NCBI GenBank assembly: GCA_029213005.1
Contig: JARGPI010000029.1
Span: 25,596-89,595, forward strand
Length of the DNA: 64,000 bases
Reading direction: 5' to 3'
From: Verrucomicrobiales bacterium
GTDB taxonomy: Bacteria; Verrucomicrobiota; Verrucomicrobiia; Verrucomicrobiales; DEV007
The notes below the pieces were generated by a model. That model did no database searches. It was given only the letters and a program-made list of their open reading frames with translations, and was not told the DNA's origin. Below are positions 18,657-28,278 of the stretch, piece after piece; within the stretch, counting starts at the first letter, position 1; every line of letters starts with the position of its first letter. A program made the position numbers and the translations under genes.

Positions 18657-19142
18657 GCGGTAGTTTCGCTCGATTTTGTAGCCAGAAGAGAAATTTTTTG
18701 GCCGGTTAGGGGTGGCCCGGCATACGTCTTGTTTTGGTTCACTCGCGAAATATCCGTGGTTTTTCCTTCTGCAGGTGAAAGGGGGGCTTTAGCGAATGAT
18801 TTTTAACGCGAATGGAAAAGAATTATCGCGAATGACGCGAATGTTTTTGAAGTTGGACATCGGCGGAATTGGAGCGGCAAATTATCCTGTGTGGCTGATC
18901 ATAGACTGGATCTGTGAAAATCCGTTTAATCCGTGTCCATCCGTGGTTTCTGCTTCAAGCGGGGTGTTAGTTAAAAAGGCTGGGGCACAGATTATCAGGA
19001 CCGGATCGCCATTTACAAGGGGACTGAGCGGTCTTCACGCTCGATTTCACGGTCAGTCTTCTAGTTTTTAGCCTGGTTAGGGTCGCCTTTGGATACTTCT
19101 CGTTGGAATCTCGCGAACTTTGGCTAAGATACGCGACTTTTT
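18657..19142. repeat. intergenic repeat region with an imperfect direct duplication
   Basis: A roughly 105-base segment beginning with AAGGGGACTAAGCGGT (about 18645) is repeated imperfectly from about 19017 as AAGGGGACTGAGCGGT; both continue through CGCTCGATTT to a GGTTAGGG phrase. Between the copies lie a GCGAAT-rich cluster (about 18794-18842), related to the arrays at 43.1, 54.0 and 63.6 kb, and the phrase ATCCGTGTCCATCCGTGG (about 18929-18946), a wording I recall from intergenic DNA of many bacteria. No convincing gene. Confidence 0.6.
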
Positions 19143-21434
19143 ATGAAAGACCCTTCCGACACACTGCCCGATGCCGAGCCGCCCCGTGAACTGGGTGATC
19201 TGAAGCGCAGCGAAGCCAAAGCCTACGCCGTGGGTTCGGCGGCAGTGATTTCGTCCCTGAGCCAAATTCATTCTCACACCAATGCCGCTCGTGGCACCAA
19301 AGCGCTGGCGAAGCTGAATCAGAAGGGCGGATTCGATTGCCCGAGCTGTGCCTGGCCGGATCCCGACGGAAAGCGTGCGATGACTGAATTTTGTGAAAAC
19401 GGGGCCAAAGCTGTCGCGACCGAAATCACTGATCGCCGCGTGGATCGGAAGTTCTTTGAAGAGCACTCGCTGGTGGAATTGGGTAAAAAAAGTGATTTCT
19501 GGCTAAACGATGCGGGACGGATCACGGAACCTTTTCTCCTCGAAGAGGGTGCGACTCATTACCGCCCGGTCAACTGGGAGGAAGCTTTTGAGGTTCTCGC
19601 AGAGGAATTGAATGCCTGCGCCGACCCGGATGAAGCGATTTTCTACACCTCGGGACGGGCCAGTAACGAAGCGGCGTTTCTTTACCAACTTTTTGTCCGT
19701 CAGTTCGGGACCAATAATCTTCCGGACTGCTCGAACATGTGCCACGAATCAAGCGGTGCGGCTCTTTCCGAAACGATCGGGATCGGCAAAGGGACCGTGA
19801 CCCTCGAGGAGATTGAAACGACTGATTGTGTGCTCGTAGTGGGACAGAACCCCGGAACGAACCATCCCCGGATGCTCACGTCGCTGGAGATCACGGTGAA
19901 GAACGGGGGAACCATCATTTCGGTCAATCCGCTTCGTGAAACCGGGCTCCGGGCGTTTGCTCATCCCCAGAAAATCAGTGGGATGTTAGGTCGTGCCACT
20001 CCCTTATCTTCGCTTCATCTCCCGATTCAGCTCAATGGCGACCTCGCCTTGTTCAAAGGGATGATCAAATGTGTGTTTGAGGCGGGCGCTGTGGATGAGG
20101 CGTTCATCCGGGAATACACCACCGGTTTCGAAGCGCTCCGTGAGGAATCCGAATCCGTGCAGTGGGCTGACCTGGTCGTTCAGTCCGGACTTTCTGAGAA
20201 GCAAATTCGGGAAGCTGCTGAGATATTTATCAACGCAAAAGAGGCGATCACCTGCTGGGCGATGGGCTTGACTCAGCATCACAATTCCGTCGAAATCATC
20301 CGGGAGCTCGTCAACCTTCATCTCCTCACCGGTAAAATCGGGCGACCGAAGAGCGGTCTCTGTCCGGTGCGCGGTCACAGTAATGTTCAGGGTGACCGGA
20401 CGATGGAGATCTGGGAGAAGCCTTCCGAGAGCTTCTTGCAGCGCCTCGACAAAGAGTTCGGCTTTACCGCACCTCGCGAGCACGGCTATGACACGGTGGA
20501 TGCGATTCGCGCGATGCATGCGGGGAAAGGCCGAGTCTTCATCGGGCTTGGCGGCAATTTTCTTTCCGCAGCTCCCGATACCCACTACACAGCCGCCGCG
20601 CTTCGCAACTGCCAGCTGACGGCTCACATTTCGACCAAATTGAATCGCGGGCATCTTGTCACCGGAAAGCGCGCTTTGATCCTGCCTTGTCTGGGACGGA
20701 GCGAAAGGGATGAGCAAGCTGCGGGCCCACAGATGGTTTCCGTGGAGAATTCGATGGGAGTGGTCCACAGCTCACAGGGAACGCTGGAACCCGCCTCGCC
20801 ATCGCTGCTCAGTGAGCCCGCTATCATCTGTCGACTCGCAGATGCCACCCTCGGCGAGCGCTCGGAAGCTCCGTGGAAGGAGTTTGAAAATAATTACGAC
20901 CGAATTCGGGAATCAATCGAGCGGGTCATCCCCGGGTTCGACAATTTTAACGAACGACTTCGCGAACCGGGTGGATTCTATCTCCCGAACGGAGTCAAAG
21001 AGCGGGTGTTCGCAACCGCTACTGGAAAGGCGAATTTAACGGTTAATCCGCTTTCGGCGATCAAACTGGAGCCCGGTCAGCTCCTGCTCCAGACTTTCCG
21101 CAGTCACGATCAGTTCAACACCACGATTTACGGGATGGACGACCGGTACCGCGGCATCAAAAACGAGCGAAGGGTCGTTTTCCTCAACCCTGACGATATG
21201 AAGGAACGAGGCATCGAAGCCGAAGAGCCGGTCGATATCACCAGTTACTTTGGAGGCGAAACCCGGACAGCGGAGCTGTTCCTCGCTATTCCCTACGAGA
21301 CGCCGAAAGGTAGTGCTGCCGCCTACTATCCTGAAGCCAATGTGCTCGTGGCGATCGACTCGACTGCTAAAATCAGCGGGACGCCGACATCGAAATCCGT
21401 GATCATTTCGCTGGCAAAGCGTAACGGAAAATAA
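19143..21434 (+). CDS. FdhF/YdeP family molybdopterin oxidoreductase (formate dehydrogenase alpha-like)
   Basis: Catalytic subunit of the DMSO-reductase superfamily, closest in layout to the YdeP branch. The N-terminal region FDCPSCAWPDP followed by FCENGAKAVA carries the cysteines for an iron-sulfur cluster. Molybdopterin guanine dinucleotide-binding blocks follow (YTSGRASNEAAFLYQLF, the GQNPGTNHPRML phrase, SGLCPVRGHSNVQGDRT). A C-terminal dinucleotide-binding domain lies around 640-760. 763 residues, as expected. No membrane subunit, electron-transfer subunit or fdhD is adjacent in the window. YdeP relatives are linked to acid resistance in E. coli; the reaction here is not established. 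Confidence 0.88.
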   Translation: MKDPSDTLPDAEPPRELGDLKRSEAKAYAVGSAAVISSLSQIHSHTNAARGTKALAKLNQKGGFDCPSCAWPDPDGKRAMTEFCENGAKAVATEITDRRVDRKFFEEHSLVELGKKSDFWLNDAGRITEPFLLEEGATHYRPVNWEEAFEVLAEELNACADPDEAIFYTSGRASNEAAFLYQLFVRQFGTNNLPDCSNMCHESSGAALSETIGIGKGTVTLEEIETTDCVLVVGQNPGTNHPRMLTSLEITVKNGGTIISVNPLRETGLRAFAHPQKISGMLGRATPLSSLHLPIQLNGDLALFKGMIKCVFEAGAVDEAFIREYTTGFEALREESESVQWADLVVQSGLSEKQIREAAEIFINAKEAITCWAMGLTQHHNSVEIIRELVNLHLLTGKIGRPKSGLCPVRGHSNVQGDRTMEIWEKPSESFLQRLDKEFGFTAPREHGYDTVDAIRAMHAGKGRVFIGLGGNFLSAAPDTHYTAAALRNCQLTAHISTKLNRGHLVTGKRALILPCLGRSERDEQAAGPQMVSVENSMGVVHSSQGTLEPASPSLLSEPAIICRLADATLGERSEAPWKEFENNYDRIRESIERVIPGFDNFNERLREPGGFYLPNGVKERVFATATGKANLTVNPLSAIKLEPGQLLLQTFRSHDQFNTTIYGMDDRYRGIKNERRVVFLNPDDMKERGIEAEEPVDITSYFGGETRTAELFLAIPYETPKGSAAAYYPEANVLVAIDSTAKISGTPTSKSVIISLAKRNGK

Positions 21435-21467
21435 GGTTGCCTCAGCGATTCTTTTTCTCACTTTTCG

Positions 21468-21490
21468 GCCGACCGTGGGCAACGGTCGGC
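21468..21490 (+). terminator. hairpin after the molybdopterin oxidoreductase gene
   Basis: GCCGACCGT and ACGGTCGGC form a perfect nine-base stem around GGGCA, 33 bases after the stop codon. No strong T run follows, so termination activity is uncertain. Confidence 0.4.
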
Positions 21491-21613
21491 AGCTGTTGCC
21501 TGTCGGCATTCTCCGTCTTTCAAGCAATGCCATTTATTCGCGTGATTTCGATTTATACGCTTATAAGTTGAAAAGATGCCCATAAAGTATGATATTTATA
21601 ATAATCATACGAA

Positions 21614-23326
21614 ATGTCTACAGATTCACCCAACGCCGAACCGCCAGTTTTGAGCCCGCCCCCACTTCCGGCGCCCCAAAGCAGCGACACGAATCCTGCC
21701 AGTACCGAGCCTGCGCCACGGAATAAAAAGAGGTGGCTGCCGTTGGTAATCATTCTCGCCGTTTTGTTGGTCGTTATGCCGGTCCTCGGGATTATTGCAG
21801 CAATCGCTATTCCGGCTATCAAAGGGGCTGCTGAGGTTAAAAAATCTCTCCAGGAACAACCAATTCCTGTAGCGTCGCCCGCTCCTGAAAAGGCAAAAAT
21901 GGTAGAGAGTCCGGTGGCTCCCGAACCGGAGAAAGCACCGGAGGCAATCCCTGCTGTGGAAGCGGTTTCGCCACCGGAGACTAACGTAGCGGAGAGGCCC
22001 GTAGCTGTCGATTTGCCTCAGGAAGTCGAGGAAGTCGAGGTAAATGAGTCCACCATTACGCGCGGACCTTTGGCGCTTAAAACCGATGCTCCGGTATGGG
22101 CTGAGTCCACGGAGAGAAAAGAACTGCAGGAGTTTCTCGCAAAGCTCTGGCAGCTGGAGAAACTGGCGGATGATCCTTTTTACGAACTGGGCGAAATGAT
22201 CCTGGCCCAGAATGTCGACAGGGCAGGCCCTCTGGATCAGGCAAGTAAGCTGGCTCTTTTTATCCTTCCTCGGAAGCTACGGGAGTATCCTCATCTGGGT
22301 TGCGGTGCCCTGACGATTATGTCTCCAAACGACCGGGGAGTGGTATTACGCGAGATTGAATCTCTAGTTCCGGGTCTCAATGATCCGCTTTTAACCCTGC
22401 AAATTGCCGCGCTGAAAGCTGATCATTCGAACGACACTTTTCATATCCGGGATACACTGGATGCGCTGGAGAGTGCGCTGGCATCCGGAGCGGCTGATCA
22501 ATTGTCCGACGGAGTACTCTATCATCTGCTAAGCGAGCGGTTTCTCTACCGAATTCCGGAGATTGCCCCTGATAACTATTTGAATATTGTAGTATCATCA
22601 AACTCGATTCCGCAGTGGTTGAAAGACTATAAAACCGGGGAGGTACTTTGGCAGAAAATGCGTAAGGATTATCTGGCAAAACGCTTCGATGAAGATGATG
22701 AAATGGAGGTGGAAAAAGCGCACCGCTTTATCACGGAGAAACTGGCAGCCTCGTGGAAGGCCAATCCTAATCATCCTGCGGCAGCGGCTCTGATGATGGA
22801 GGTGATTCAGGAACATCAGGGAACTGAGATTGATGATATCCGGATGTGGTTTGATCGGGCTACCGAAGCCCGGGCTGACTACGGGCCCGCCTATCGCACC
22901 TACATGAAAGTTCTCACCGACAGCGGGGTAAAGAAAGAGACACCGGGTATTGATTTTGGACGAGCCTGCACTGCGGCGAACCTGGATAATGCAGTCGTTG
23001 CCATGGTCCTGGTCAATGCTCACCAGTCCCAGAGTGTCAAATCGGAAAAACCGGGTGCGGAATACTGGTCAACTTTATCGCCGGAAGAAGTCGAGGAACT
23101 GGATGCACTGTTCATGAATTTGGATTCAATGAAAAATCTGGTTCACGATGGCGTGTCTGAAAAGTTTACCGCTGCGATAGCCTGGTATCTGATGGGTGAG
23201 AAAGAAAAATCTGCACAGCAACTCAAAGCTCTCAATGGCCGCTTTGATACCGAGGTCCTTCGATCCTTTCCGATGCAGCCGATAGAGACAGCTCAGTTCG
23301 AGGAATTCCTCAAACAGGAGTCGTAG
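21614..23326 (+). CDS. hypothetical single-pass membrane protein
   Basis: I do not recognise the family. Residues 1-38 are rich in Pro, Ser and Ala; one hydrophobic membrane segment follows (about 42-70, basic on the N-terminal side). A Pro/Glu/Val-rich spacer (80-150) leads to a mostly helical domain of about 400 residues with TPR-like spacing of Ala, Leu and Trp, but no clear consensus repeat. Topology suggests a short cytoplasmic tail and a large periplasmic domain. The helicase gene converges with it 37 bases downstream. No partner gene suggests a function. Confidence 0.7.
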   Translation: MSTDSPNAEPPVLSPPPLPAPQSSDTNPASTEPAPRNKKRWLPLVIILAVLLVVMPVLGIIAAIAIPAIKGAAEVKKSLQEQPIPVASPAPEKAKMVESPVAPEPEKAPEAIPAVEAVSPPETNVAERPVAVDLPQEVEEVEVNESTITRGPLALKTDAPVWAESTERKELQEFLAKLWQLEKLADDPFYELGEMILAQNVDRAGPLDQASKLALFILPRKLREYPHLGCGALTIMSPNDRGVVLREIESLVPGLNDPLLTLQIAALKADHSNDTFHIRDTLDALESALASGAADQLSDGVLYHLLSERFLYRIPEIAPDNYLNIVVSSNSIPQWLKDYKTGEVLWQKMRKDYLAKRFDEDDEMEVEKAHRFITEKLAASWKANPNHPAAAALMMEVIQEHQGTEIDDIRMWFDRATEARADYGPAYRTYMKVLTDSGVKKETPGIDFGRACTAANLDNAVVAMVLVNAHQSQSVKSEKPGAEYWSTLSPEEVEELDALFMNLDSMKNLVHDGVSEKFTAAIAWYLMGEKEKSAQQLKALNGRFDTEVLRSFPMQPIETAQFEEFLKQES

Positions 23327-23363
23327 GATAATTTCGTGGTGAGGGCTGGCACTGCTGGCGTTT

Positions 23364-25388
23364 TTACCAGGCGGAAGCGCCGACTTTCCATTCCTCGGTG
23401 AGTTCCGGGGACAGATCTTCGAGAAACCTTGAGGGGCGTTGCAAAGTGTCGCCGTTGAAGGCACCATGCCAGATGATGGGGTACATCAGGTAAAGCTCAT
23501 CTTTGGCCCGGGTGACTGCGACGTAGAAGAGGCGCCGCTCTTCTTCGAGACCGCTACCAAGTTCATCGTCCGATTCGATCACTTTTTTGCTCGGAAACAT
23601 GCCGTCGGCGAGCCAGATCACAAAGACGACTTTGTATTCGAGTCCCTTTGCCTGGTGGATACTGCTCAAACAGACGATATCTTCGTCCTGTTTCTTTTTT
23701 TGAGCTTCCACGGCATCCTGTCCCGCCAGCAGGCTGAGTTGGGTGAGAAATTCATCGATATCGGTGAAACCTTCGGAGAATTTTTCCAGTTGGCGGAGGT
23801 CCTGGCGGCGGACATCGTAGTTGGGGAATTTGCCTCGCATATACTCGTCGTAAACCCCTTCCATAATTGAGGGCATCATCGTCGCCGGTGCTTCGGTCCC
23901 GCCTTTGCCATCGAGCAGTTCATCCATGGTGTAGGCAAATTGCTCCCAGTTCTTCTGAGCTTTTGCCGGGACTTTAAACTTCAGCATAAACTCGGAAAAC
24001 TCAGCCAGTTTGGGATCGCTGGAGCCGGGGCATTCGAGCCATGCCTGCCAGAGCTTGTCGGCGGTGCCTGCACCGATTCCGGGGAGCATTTTCACGATAC
24101 GTTTGAAGGCGATTTCGTCTCTCCGGTTGCAGGCGAATTTCATGAAGGAAGCAACGTCTTTGATATGCGCCTGTTCGAAGAAGCGGAGCCCGCTTGTGAT
24201 ATCGAAGGGGATGCCCCGTTTGGTGAATTCCATCTGCACTTCCATCGAGTGGTAGTGAGCCCGGTAGAGCACCGCAATTTCGTGGAGTTCGATGCCTTCA
24301 GTTTCCAGTTCGAGGATTCGCTGGGCGACAAAGGCGGCCTGCATCTTGGTGTCCTGCAAGGGGATCAGCGCGGGCAGCACTTCAGCATCGGGACGGGCCG
24401 GGGCGAGATTTTTTTCGAACTGTTCCTTGTTCGGTTTGATGGCGGCATTGGCCAGCGTGAGAATCTCCGGGACCGATCGGTAGTTGGTTTCGATAACAAA
24501 GCTGCGGGCGTTTTCATACCGTTCCGGAAAATTAAGGATGTTCCGGAAATCCGCGCCCCGCCACGAATAGATCGACTGGGCGTCGTCACCAACCACCATA
24601 ATATTATTCTGCGGTGCGGCGAGGAGATCGATCAGTTCCGATTGGATTGAGTTGGTATCCTGATACTCATCTACCAACACCCATTCGAACTGCTTTTGGT
24701 AGTATTTACAAATATCCGGATTCTCTTTGAGCAACTGCAGGGTTTTCACGAGTAAATCGTCAAAATCCATCGAATTGGTCGTCACTTTTTTCAGTTCGTA
24801 CTTTTCGTGAACCGCGAACAGTTCATCGGCAAAATGATCAAAGTAAGGGTATTTCCAGTCGAGCAGATCAGGAATTTCCATCTCCATGTTAACGGCAAGA
24901 CTGAAGATATCGGCAACCACCTCCGGCTTGGGGAATTTGATGGTTTTCGAGTCGATCTTAGCCTCTGCTATCGCCGACACGATGAGTTCTTTTTGATCCT
25001 CCCGGTCCATGATCGAGAAATTATTCCCGAAACCGAGTTCATCGGCGTGGCGTCGTAAAATGCGGTTCCCGATGGAGTGGAAGGTGCCGCCCCAGAGTTC
25101 TTTGGTGTCGTGGGGAACGAGATTTTCGACCCGCTCCAGCATCTCACGGGCTGCTTTGTTGGTGAAGGTGAGCAGAAGGATATTTGAAGCGTAGATCCCG
25201 TTATCCAGGATGTAGGCGACGCGGTAGGTCAGGGTTCGCGTTTTACCACTACCGGCACCGGCGATGACGAGTGAAGGGCCCGGAGGAGCGGTAACGGCGG
25301 CGAGTTGCTGCTCGTTCAAATCCGAAGCGTAATTGATGTCCGATTTGGGTGTCGCCGGGAGCGTTCTTACCGTGTATTCTCGTGCCAT
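23364..25388 (-). CDS. UvrD/PcrA-type ATP-dependent DNA helicase
   Basis: Superfamily 1A helicase acting in DNA repair or replication restart. Motifs in order: Walker A AGAGSGKTRTLTYR (near residue 43), motif II VDEYQDTN, motif III DDAQSIYSWRGAD, motif IV-like TNYRSV, motif V HQAKGLEYKVVFV, and motif VI EEERRLFYVAVTRAKDEL. 674 residues, slightly short of typical PcrA and without a recognisable C-terminal Tudor-like tail. It could be a Rep-type or PcrA paralogue, so no symbol is given. The start at ATG 25388 places the Q-motif LNEQQLAAV near residue 24. Confidence 0.93.
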   Translation of the reverse strand: MAREYTVRTLPATPKSDINYASDLNEQQLAAVTAPPGPSLVIAGAGSGKTRTLTYRVAYILDNGIYASNILLLTFTNKAAREMLERVENLVPHDTKELWGGTFHSIGNRILRRHADELGFGNNFSIMDREDQKELIVSAIAEAKIDSKTIKFPKPEVVADIFSLAVNMEMEIPDLLDWKYPYFDHFADELFAVHEKYELKKVTTNSMDFDDLLVKTLQLLKENPDICKYYQKQFEWVLVDEYQDTNSIQSELIDLLAAPQNNIMVVGDDAQSIYSWRGADFRNILNFPERYENARSFVIETNYRSVPEILTLANAAIKPNKEQFEKNLAPARPDAEVLPALIPLQDTKMQAAFVAQRILELETEGIELHEIAVLYRAHYHSMEVQMEFTKRGIPFDITSGLRFFEQAHIKDVASFMKFACNRRDEIAFKRIVKMLPGIGAGTADKLWQAWLECPGSSDPKLAEFSEFMLKFKVPAKAQKNWEQFAYTMDELLDGKGGTEAPATMMPSIMEGVYDEYMRGKFPNYDVRRQDLRQLEKFSEGFTDIDEFLTQLSLLAGQDAVEAQKKKQDEDIVCLSSIHQAKGLEYKVVFVIWLADGMFPSKKVIESDDELGSGLEEERRLFYVAVTRAKDELYLMYPIIWHGAFNGDTLQRPSRFLEDLSPELTEEWKVGASAW

Positions 25389-25487
25389 TCTGACCGACTA
25401 TGAAATAGGGTGTTCTTTTGTGCAACCTTCGATTTTCACAGTCTTGCTTGATCTGATGGCGAATATCAACGATACCAAGCCGAAAAA

Positions 25488-26168
25488 ATGAAACCTACTA
25501 CGAAAGTTGCTGAGACCATTGCTCCGGACGGTGCGACCTTTGAACTGTACGAGCACGATGGCGAATTCCAGCTTCACATGGACCGCCATCCGGTAATGAC
25601 GACGACCCTGACTCATTCCGAAAAGCTTCTCGCCGACATCGGTTGCCACAATATGAAATCCCCCCGGGTGTTGATCGGCGGGCTTGGTCTCGGATACAGC
25701 ATGCGCCGGGCCCTGGAAATCACCGGCCCACAGTCCAAGGTTGTCGTGGCTGAGTTGCTGCCTGAAGTGGTGCGGTGGAACAGCGAGTGTCTCAACGGTT
25801 TGAATGATGACATCATCGCCGATCCGAGAAGCTCAATCGTGAATAAAGACGTCTATGATCTGATCCTTTCCGCTGCCAGTAAGGGGCCGAAATACGATGC
25901 GATCCTTCTCGATGTCGATGATGGGCCCTCCCGGTTGATCCAGCCTCAGAACAGTCAGCTTTACGGAACGAGTGGACTCGATTTGATCAAAACCGCTCTC
26001 AATCCCGGAGGACGGCTCGCGATTTGGACGGCAGGTTCCGAGCCGAAATTGATGAAAGCGATGCGGCGCTGCGGATACCGGACGGAGGAGACGCCCTGCG
26101 CCAAACACGTCAACGCCAAGCGGAAGATTCATCGTATTTACATGGGCGCGCTTCCCGGAGGAAAGTAA
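25488..26168 (+). CDS. spermidine synthase-like methyltransferase-fold protein
   Basis: A Rossmann-fold protein with the SAM-type nucleotide loop GGLGLGYSMRRALE (near residue 63) and the acidic end of the next strand, VVVAELLPEVV. YDAILLDVDDGPSRL follows, as in spermidine synthase relatives. 226 residues, so shorter than true SpeE and without its N-terminal beta domain. Probably a class I methyltransferase or aminopropyltransferase-like enzyme of unknown substrate. It is divergent from the helicase gene and followed 55 bases later by the GDSL/DUF1080 gene. Confidence 0.75.
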   Translation: MKPTTKVAETIAPDGATFELYEHDGEFQLHMDRHPVMTTTLTHSEKLLADIGCHNMKSPRVLIGGLGLGYSMRRALEITGPQSKVVVAELLPEVVRWNSECLNGLNDDIIADPRSSIVNKDVYDLILSAASKGPKYDAILLDVDDGPSRLIQPQNSQLYGTSGLDLIKTALNPGGRLAIWTAGSEPKLMKAMRRCGYRTEETPCAKHVNAKRKIHRIYMGALPGGK

Positions 26169-26223
26169 ACCGTGAAGAAGCCGGGTGACGCGCCTCAGTT
26201 TGGTCCGAGAATGAGCGACCAAT

Positions 26224-27555
26224 ATGAAAAAGACGATCACCTTTTTAATCGCACTGGCGTTGTTGTCGCCCCTGCTGGCGCAAGATAAGACGCCGCCAGT
26301 TCCGGCTACGGAATCGGGAGAGAAAAACTATACGATCCCGGCTTCCGATCAGGGTTTGCCCGGCTCCGGTCCGATTCGGCGTTACGATTGGTTCGCGAAA
26401 CTTTGGGAGAAAAAACGGAGCGGTTGGGCAAAAGAGGTCGCAATAGATCAGGGTGCGGTGGTTTTTCTGGGTGACTCCATCACTCAAGGCTGGGGGCCGA
26501 CGATGAAAGGGGCTTTCGGAAAGCTGAAGGTCGCCAATCGCGGGATCAGTGGTGATACCACAAGGGGAATGTTGATCCGTCTCGAAGAGGACGTGCTCTC
26601 ACTGAATCCGTCCGGAGTGGCGCTCCTGATGGGCACCAACGATTTGGAGGAGGGCGCGGAGCCCGAAGTGATCGCCGGTAATTTCAAATTGATTATTGAT
26701 GCGCTGAAAAAGCACAATGCGGATATGCCGATCGTGGTGTCGCTGGTATTCCCCAGTTCCGAGACTAAAAAGCGTCCCGCCGACAAAATTAAGGAAATCA
26801 ACGAACGCTATGCGGCAGTGGTCAAAGACGACCCGCAAATCACGGTCGTTGATACCTGGACCTTGTTCGCGAACGAATCGGGAGACGCGAAGAAAGAGGA
26901 GTTTCCCGACCTGCTGCATCCCAATGGGCTTGGCTATGAAATGTGGGCCAAATCGTTGATTCCAGTTTTTGCAACCCTCGGATTTGTCGAAACGGAGGGG
27001 GATGATTTTACGCCAGAAGAGGGATTTGTAAGTCTCTACAACGGTAGGGATCTCACCGGTTGGGGCTACCTTCCCACCAAACCGAGAAAGAAGCCCAACC
27101 CGATTTTTGCGGTGATAACCGAAGCGGAATCATTCGACGGCAAGACGAAGAGTTCCGATGGCCGGTATGTCGCGAAAAACGAAAAACTTATTGTGACCAC
27201 GCCGCCGTCCGGCCGCCGCATTCAGCAAATTTGGACCACTAAAGAATTCGATAAAGACTTCACCTTGAAACTTGAGTTCCGGGCCACTCCCAATGCCGAT
27301 AGTGGAATTTTTATCCGCGGTAAGCAGCTCCAGTGTCGCGACTTTCCATTGGCCGGTCCCTACTTCGATTTGAAAAATTACAAAGCGCAGGACTGGAACG
27401 AAGTGGTGATTAAAGTCTCGGGGAACACGGCTCATTGCACCTGCAATGGCGAAGTGTTGGAGGAAGCCTTCGAAGTGCCTGAAAGTGGTCCAATTGGGCT
27501 GGAAGGTGATCGCGGTCAGCTCGAATACCGCCGTATCCGGATTTTAGAGGAATAG
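26224..27555 (+). CDS. exported GDSL esterase fused to a DUF1080 (3-keto-disaccharide hydrolase-like) domain
   Basis: Signal peptide at residues 1-20 (cleavage near LLAQ). An SGNH/GDSL hydrolase domain follows: block I VVFLGDSITQGWG with nucleophile Ser85, block II VANRGISGDTT, block III LMGTNDLEEG, and block V DLLHPNGLGY. From about residue 260 a DUF1080 beta-sandwich begins, with FVSLYNGRDLTGW and ending near GDRGQLEYRRIRI. DUF1080 domains are abundant in Planctomycetes and Verrucomicrobia, and some hydrolyse 3-keto-disaccharides or bind sugar. The fusion suggests a periplasmic enzyme that deacylates and then binds or cleaves a carbohydrate; substrate unknown. Confidence 0.88.
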   Translation: MKKTITFLIALALLSPLLAQDKTPPVPATESGEKNYTIPASDQGLPGSGPIRRYDWFAKLWEKKRSGWAKEVAIDQGAVVFLGDSITQGWGPTMKGAFGKLKVANRGISGDTTRGMLIRLEEDVLSLNPSGVALLMGTNDLEEGAEPEVIAGNFKLIIDALKKHNADMPIVVSLVFPSSETKKRPADKIKEINERYAAVVKDDPQITVVDTWTLFANESGDAKKEEFPDLLHPNGLGYEMWAKSLIPVFATLGFVETEGDDFTPEEGFVSLYNGRDLTGWGYLPTKPRKKPNPIFAVITEAESFDGKTKSSDGRYVAKNEKLIVTTPPSGRRIQQIWTTKEFDKDFTLKLEFRATPNADSGIFIRGKQLQCRDFPLAGPYFDLKNYKAQDWNEVVIKVSGNTAHCTCNGEVLEEAFEVPESGPIGLEGDRGQLEYRRIRILEE

Positions 27556-27595
27556 AGAAAGGGGGCTAGCAGCAGCTTTGATTTGTGGCCGTGAA

Positions 27596-27735
27596 GTAGA
27601 ATAGACGTCTCGTCTGTTCGTGAATTCGAGGGACGAGAATTCACTCGCTGTTTGGGCCGTCGCATTGGCTGTTAGGCTTCGCGGATGGATTCTCGTTCCT
27701 CGAATCCATCTGAACAGACGAGACGTCCGTTCTAC
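27596..27735. repeat. 140-bp inverted-repeat element (MITE-like)
   Basis: The outer ends GTAGAA...GACGTCTCGTCTGTTC (from 27596) and its inverse (ending 27735) match over about 24 bases with two mismatches. Inside each arm is a further small palindrome of the form GAATTCGAGGGACGAGAATTC (one base longer than a perfect dyad), diverged in the right arm. There is no coding frame for a transposase. Size and structure suit a non-autonomous miniature element or a strong bidirectional hairpin between the GDSL gene and the converging cyclic-nucleotide-binding gene. No target-site duplication could be defined by eye. Confidence 0.65.
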
Positions 27736-27747
27736 AAAGTATAAAAA

Positions 27748-28197
27748 CTACTCTGAGCCGGGCTCGCGATTGACGATGCCTTCGATCATAGATTCGACCA
27801 TCTCGACCGCATCGTGCTCGGTTTCGGCGTAGTGTATGACGCTGGCGAACTGGCGGTCCATTTGCTCGAGGCGTCTCGCTAGGATGTTGAGCAACTCGAA
27901 GTTAAACTCGGCCCGCTCCCAGAGAAAGGAATAGGGATCTTCTATGATATAGAATTCGGAGGTCATCAGCGCACTGACGCTGGCGGAGTGTTTGGTTCTC
28001 AGAATCACAGCCATCTCCCCGAAAATGGAACCGACCTCGTCGACCACAGCAATTTGCTGGTGATCCCGAACCACTTCCACCTTTCCGCTCTTCATCACGG
28101 CCATTTGCAAATTGGTTCCGCCCTGAGTCATCAGGTTCTCCCCGGCTAAGACCTGCTTGACCGGTAGGTCTTCACACAACTCCAATACTCTGCTCAT
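27748..28197 (-). CDS. cyclic nucleotide-binding (cNMP) domain protein
   Basis: A single Crp/Fnr-type effector domain: VLAGENLMTQGG, then GSIFGEMAVILRTKHSASVSAL, matching the beta-barrel and phosphate-binding cassette region. About 149 residues. There is no C-terminal helix-turn-helix, so it is not a standard Crp regulator; it may be a stand-alone sensor or modulate a partner. In the cassette the usual R-S/T-A is replaced by KHSASV, so nucleotide binding is uncertain. ATG 28197 is chosen over a TTG at 28233. It lies downstream of the sulfatase gene on the same strand with a gap of about 80 bases. Confidence 0.8.
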   Translation of the reverse strand: MSRVLELCEDLPVKQVLAGENLMTQGGTNLQMAVMKSGKVEVVRDHQQIAVVDEVGSIFGEMAVILRTKHSASVSALMTSEFYIIEDPYSFLWERAEFNFELLNILARRLEQMDRQFASVIHYAETEHDAVEMVESMIEGIVNREPGSE

Positions 28198-28278
28198 TTT
28201 GTCCCATAGTGTCTTGATTTCCTTTTTTAACAAAGGTTAATTTTTAGAAAATGAAGCATCAATTATGCCTCACCGTTA

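Noticed and set aside
18796..19071. 91-codon frame between the GYF and molybdopterin genes
   Set aside because: Made of repeat phrases (GCGAAT cluster and the duplicated segment), so open frame is incidental.
23940..24650. 236-codon plus-strand frame opposite the helicase
   Set aside because: Antisense to helicase motifs and without family similarity.
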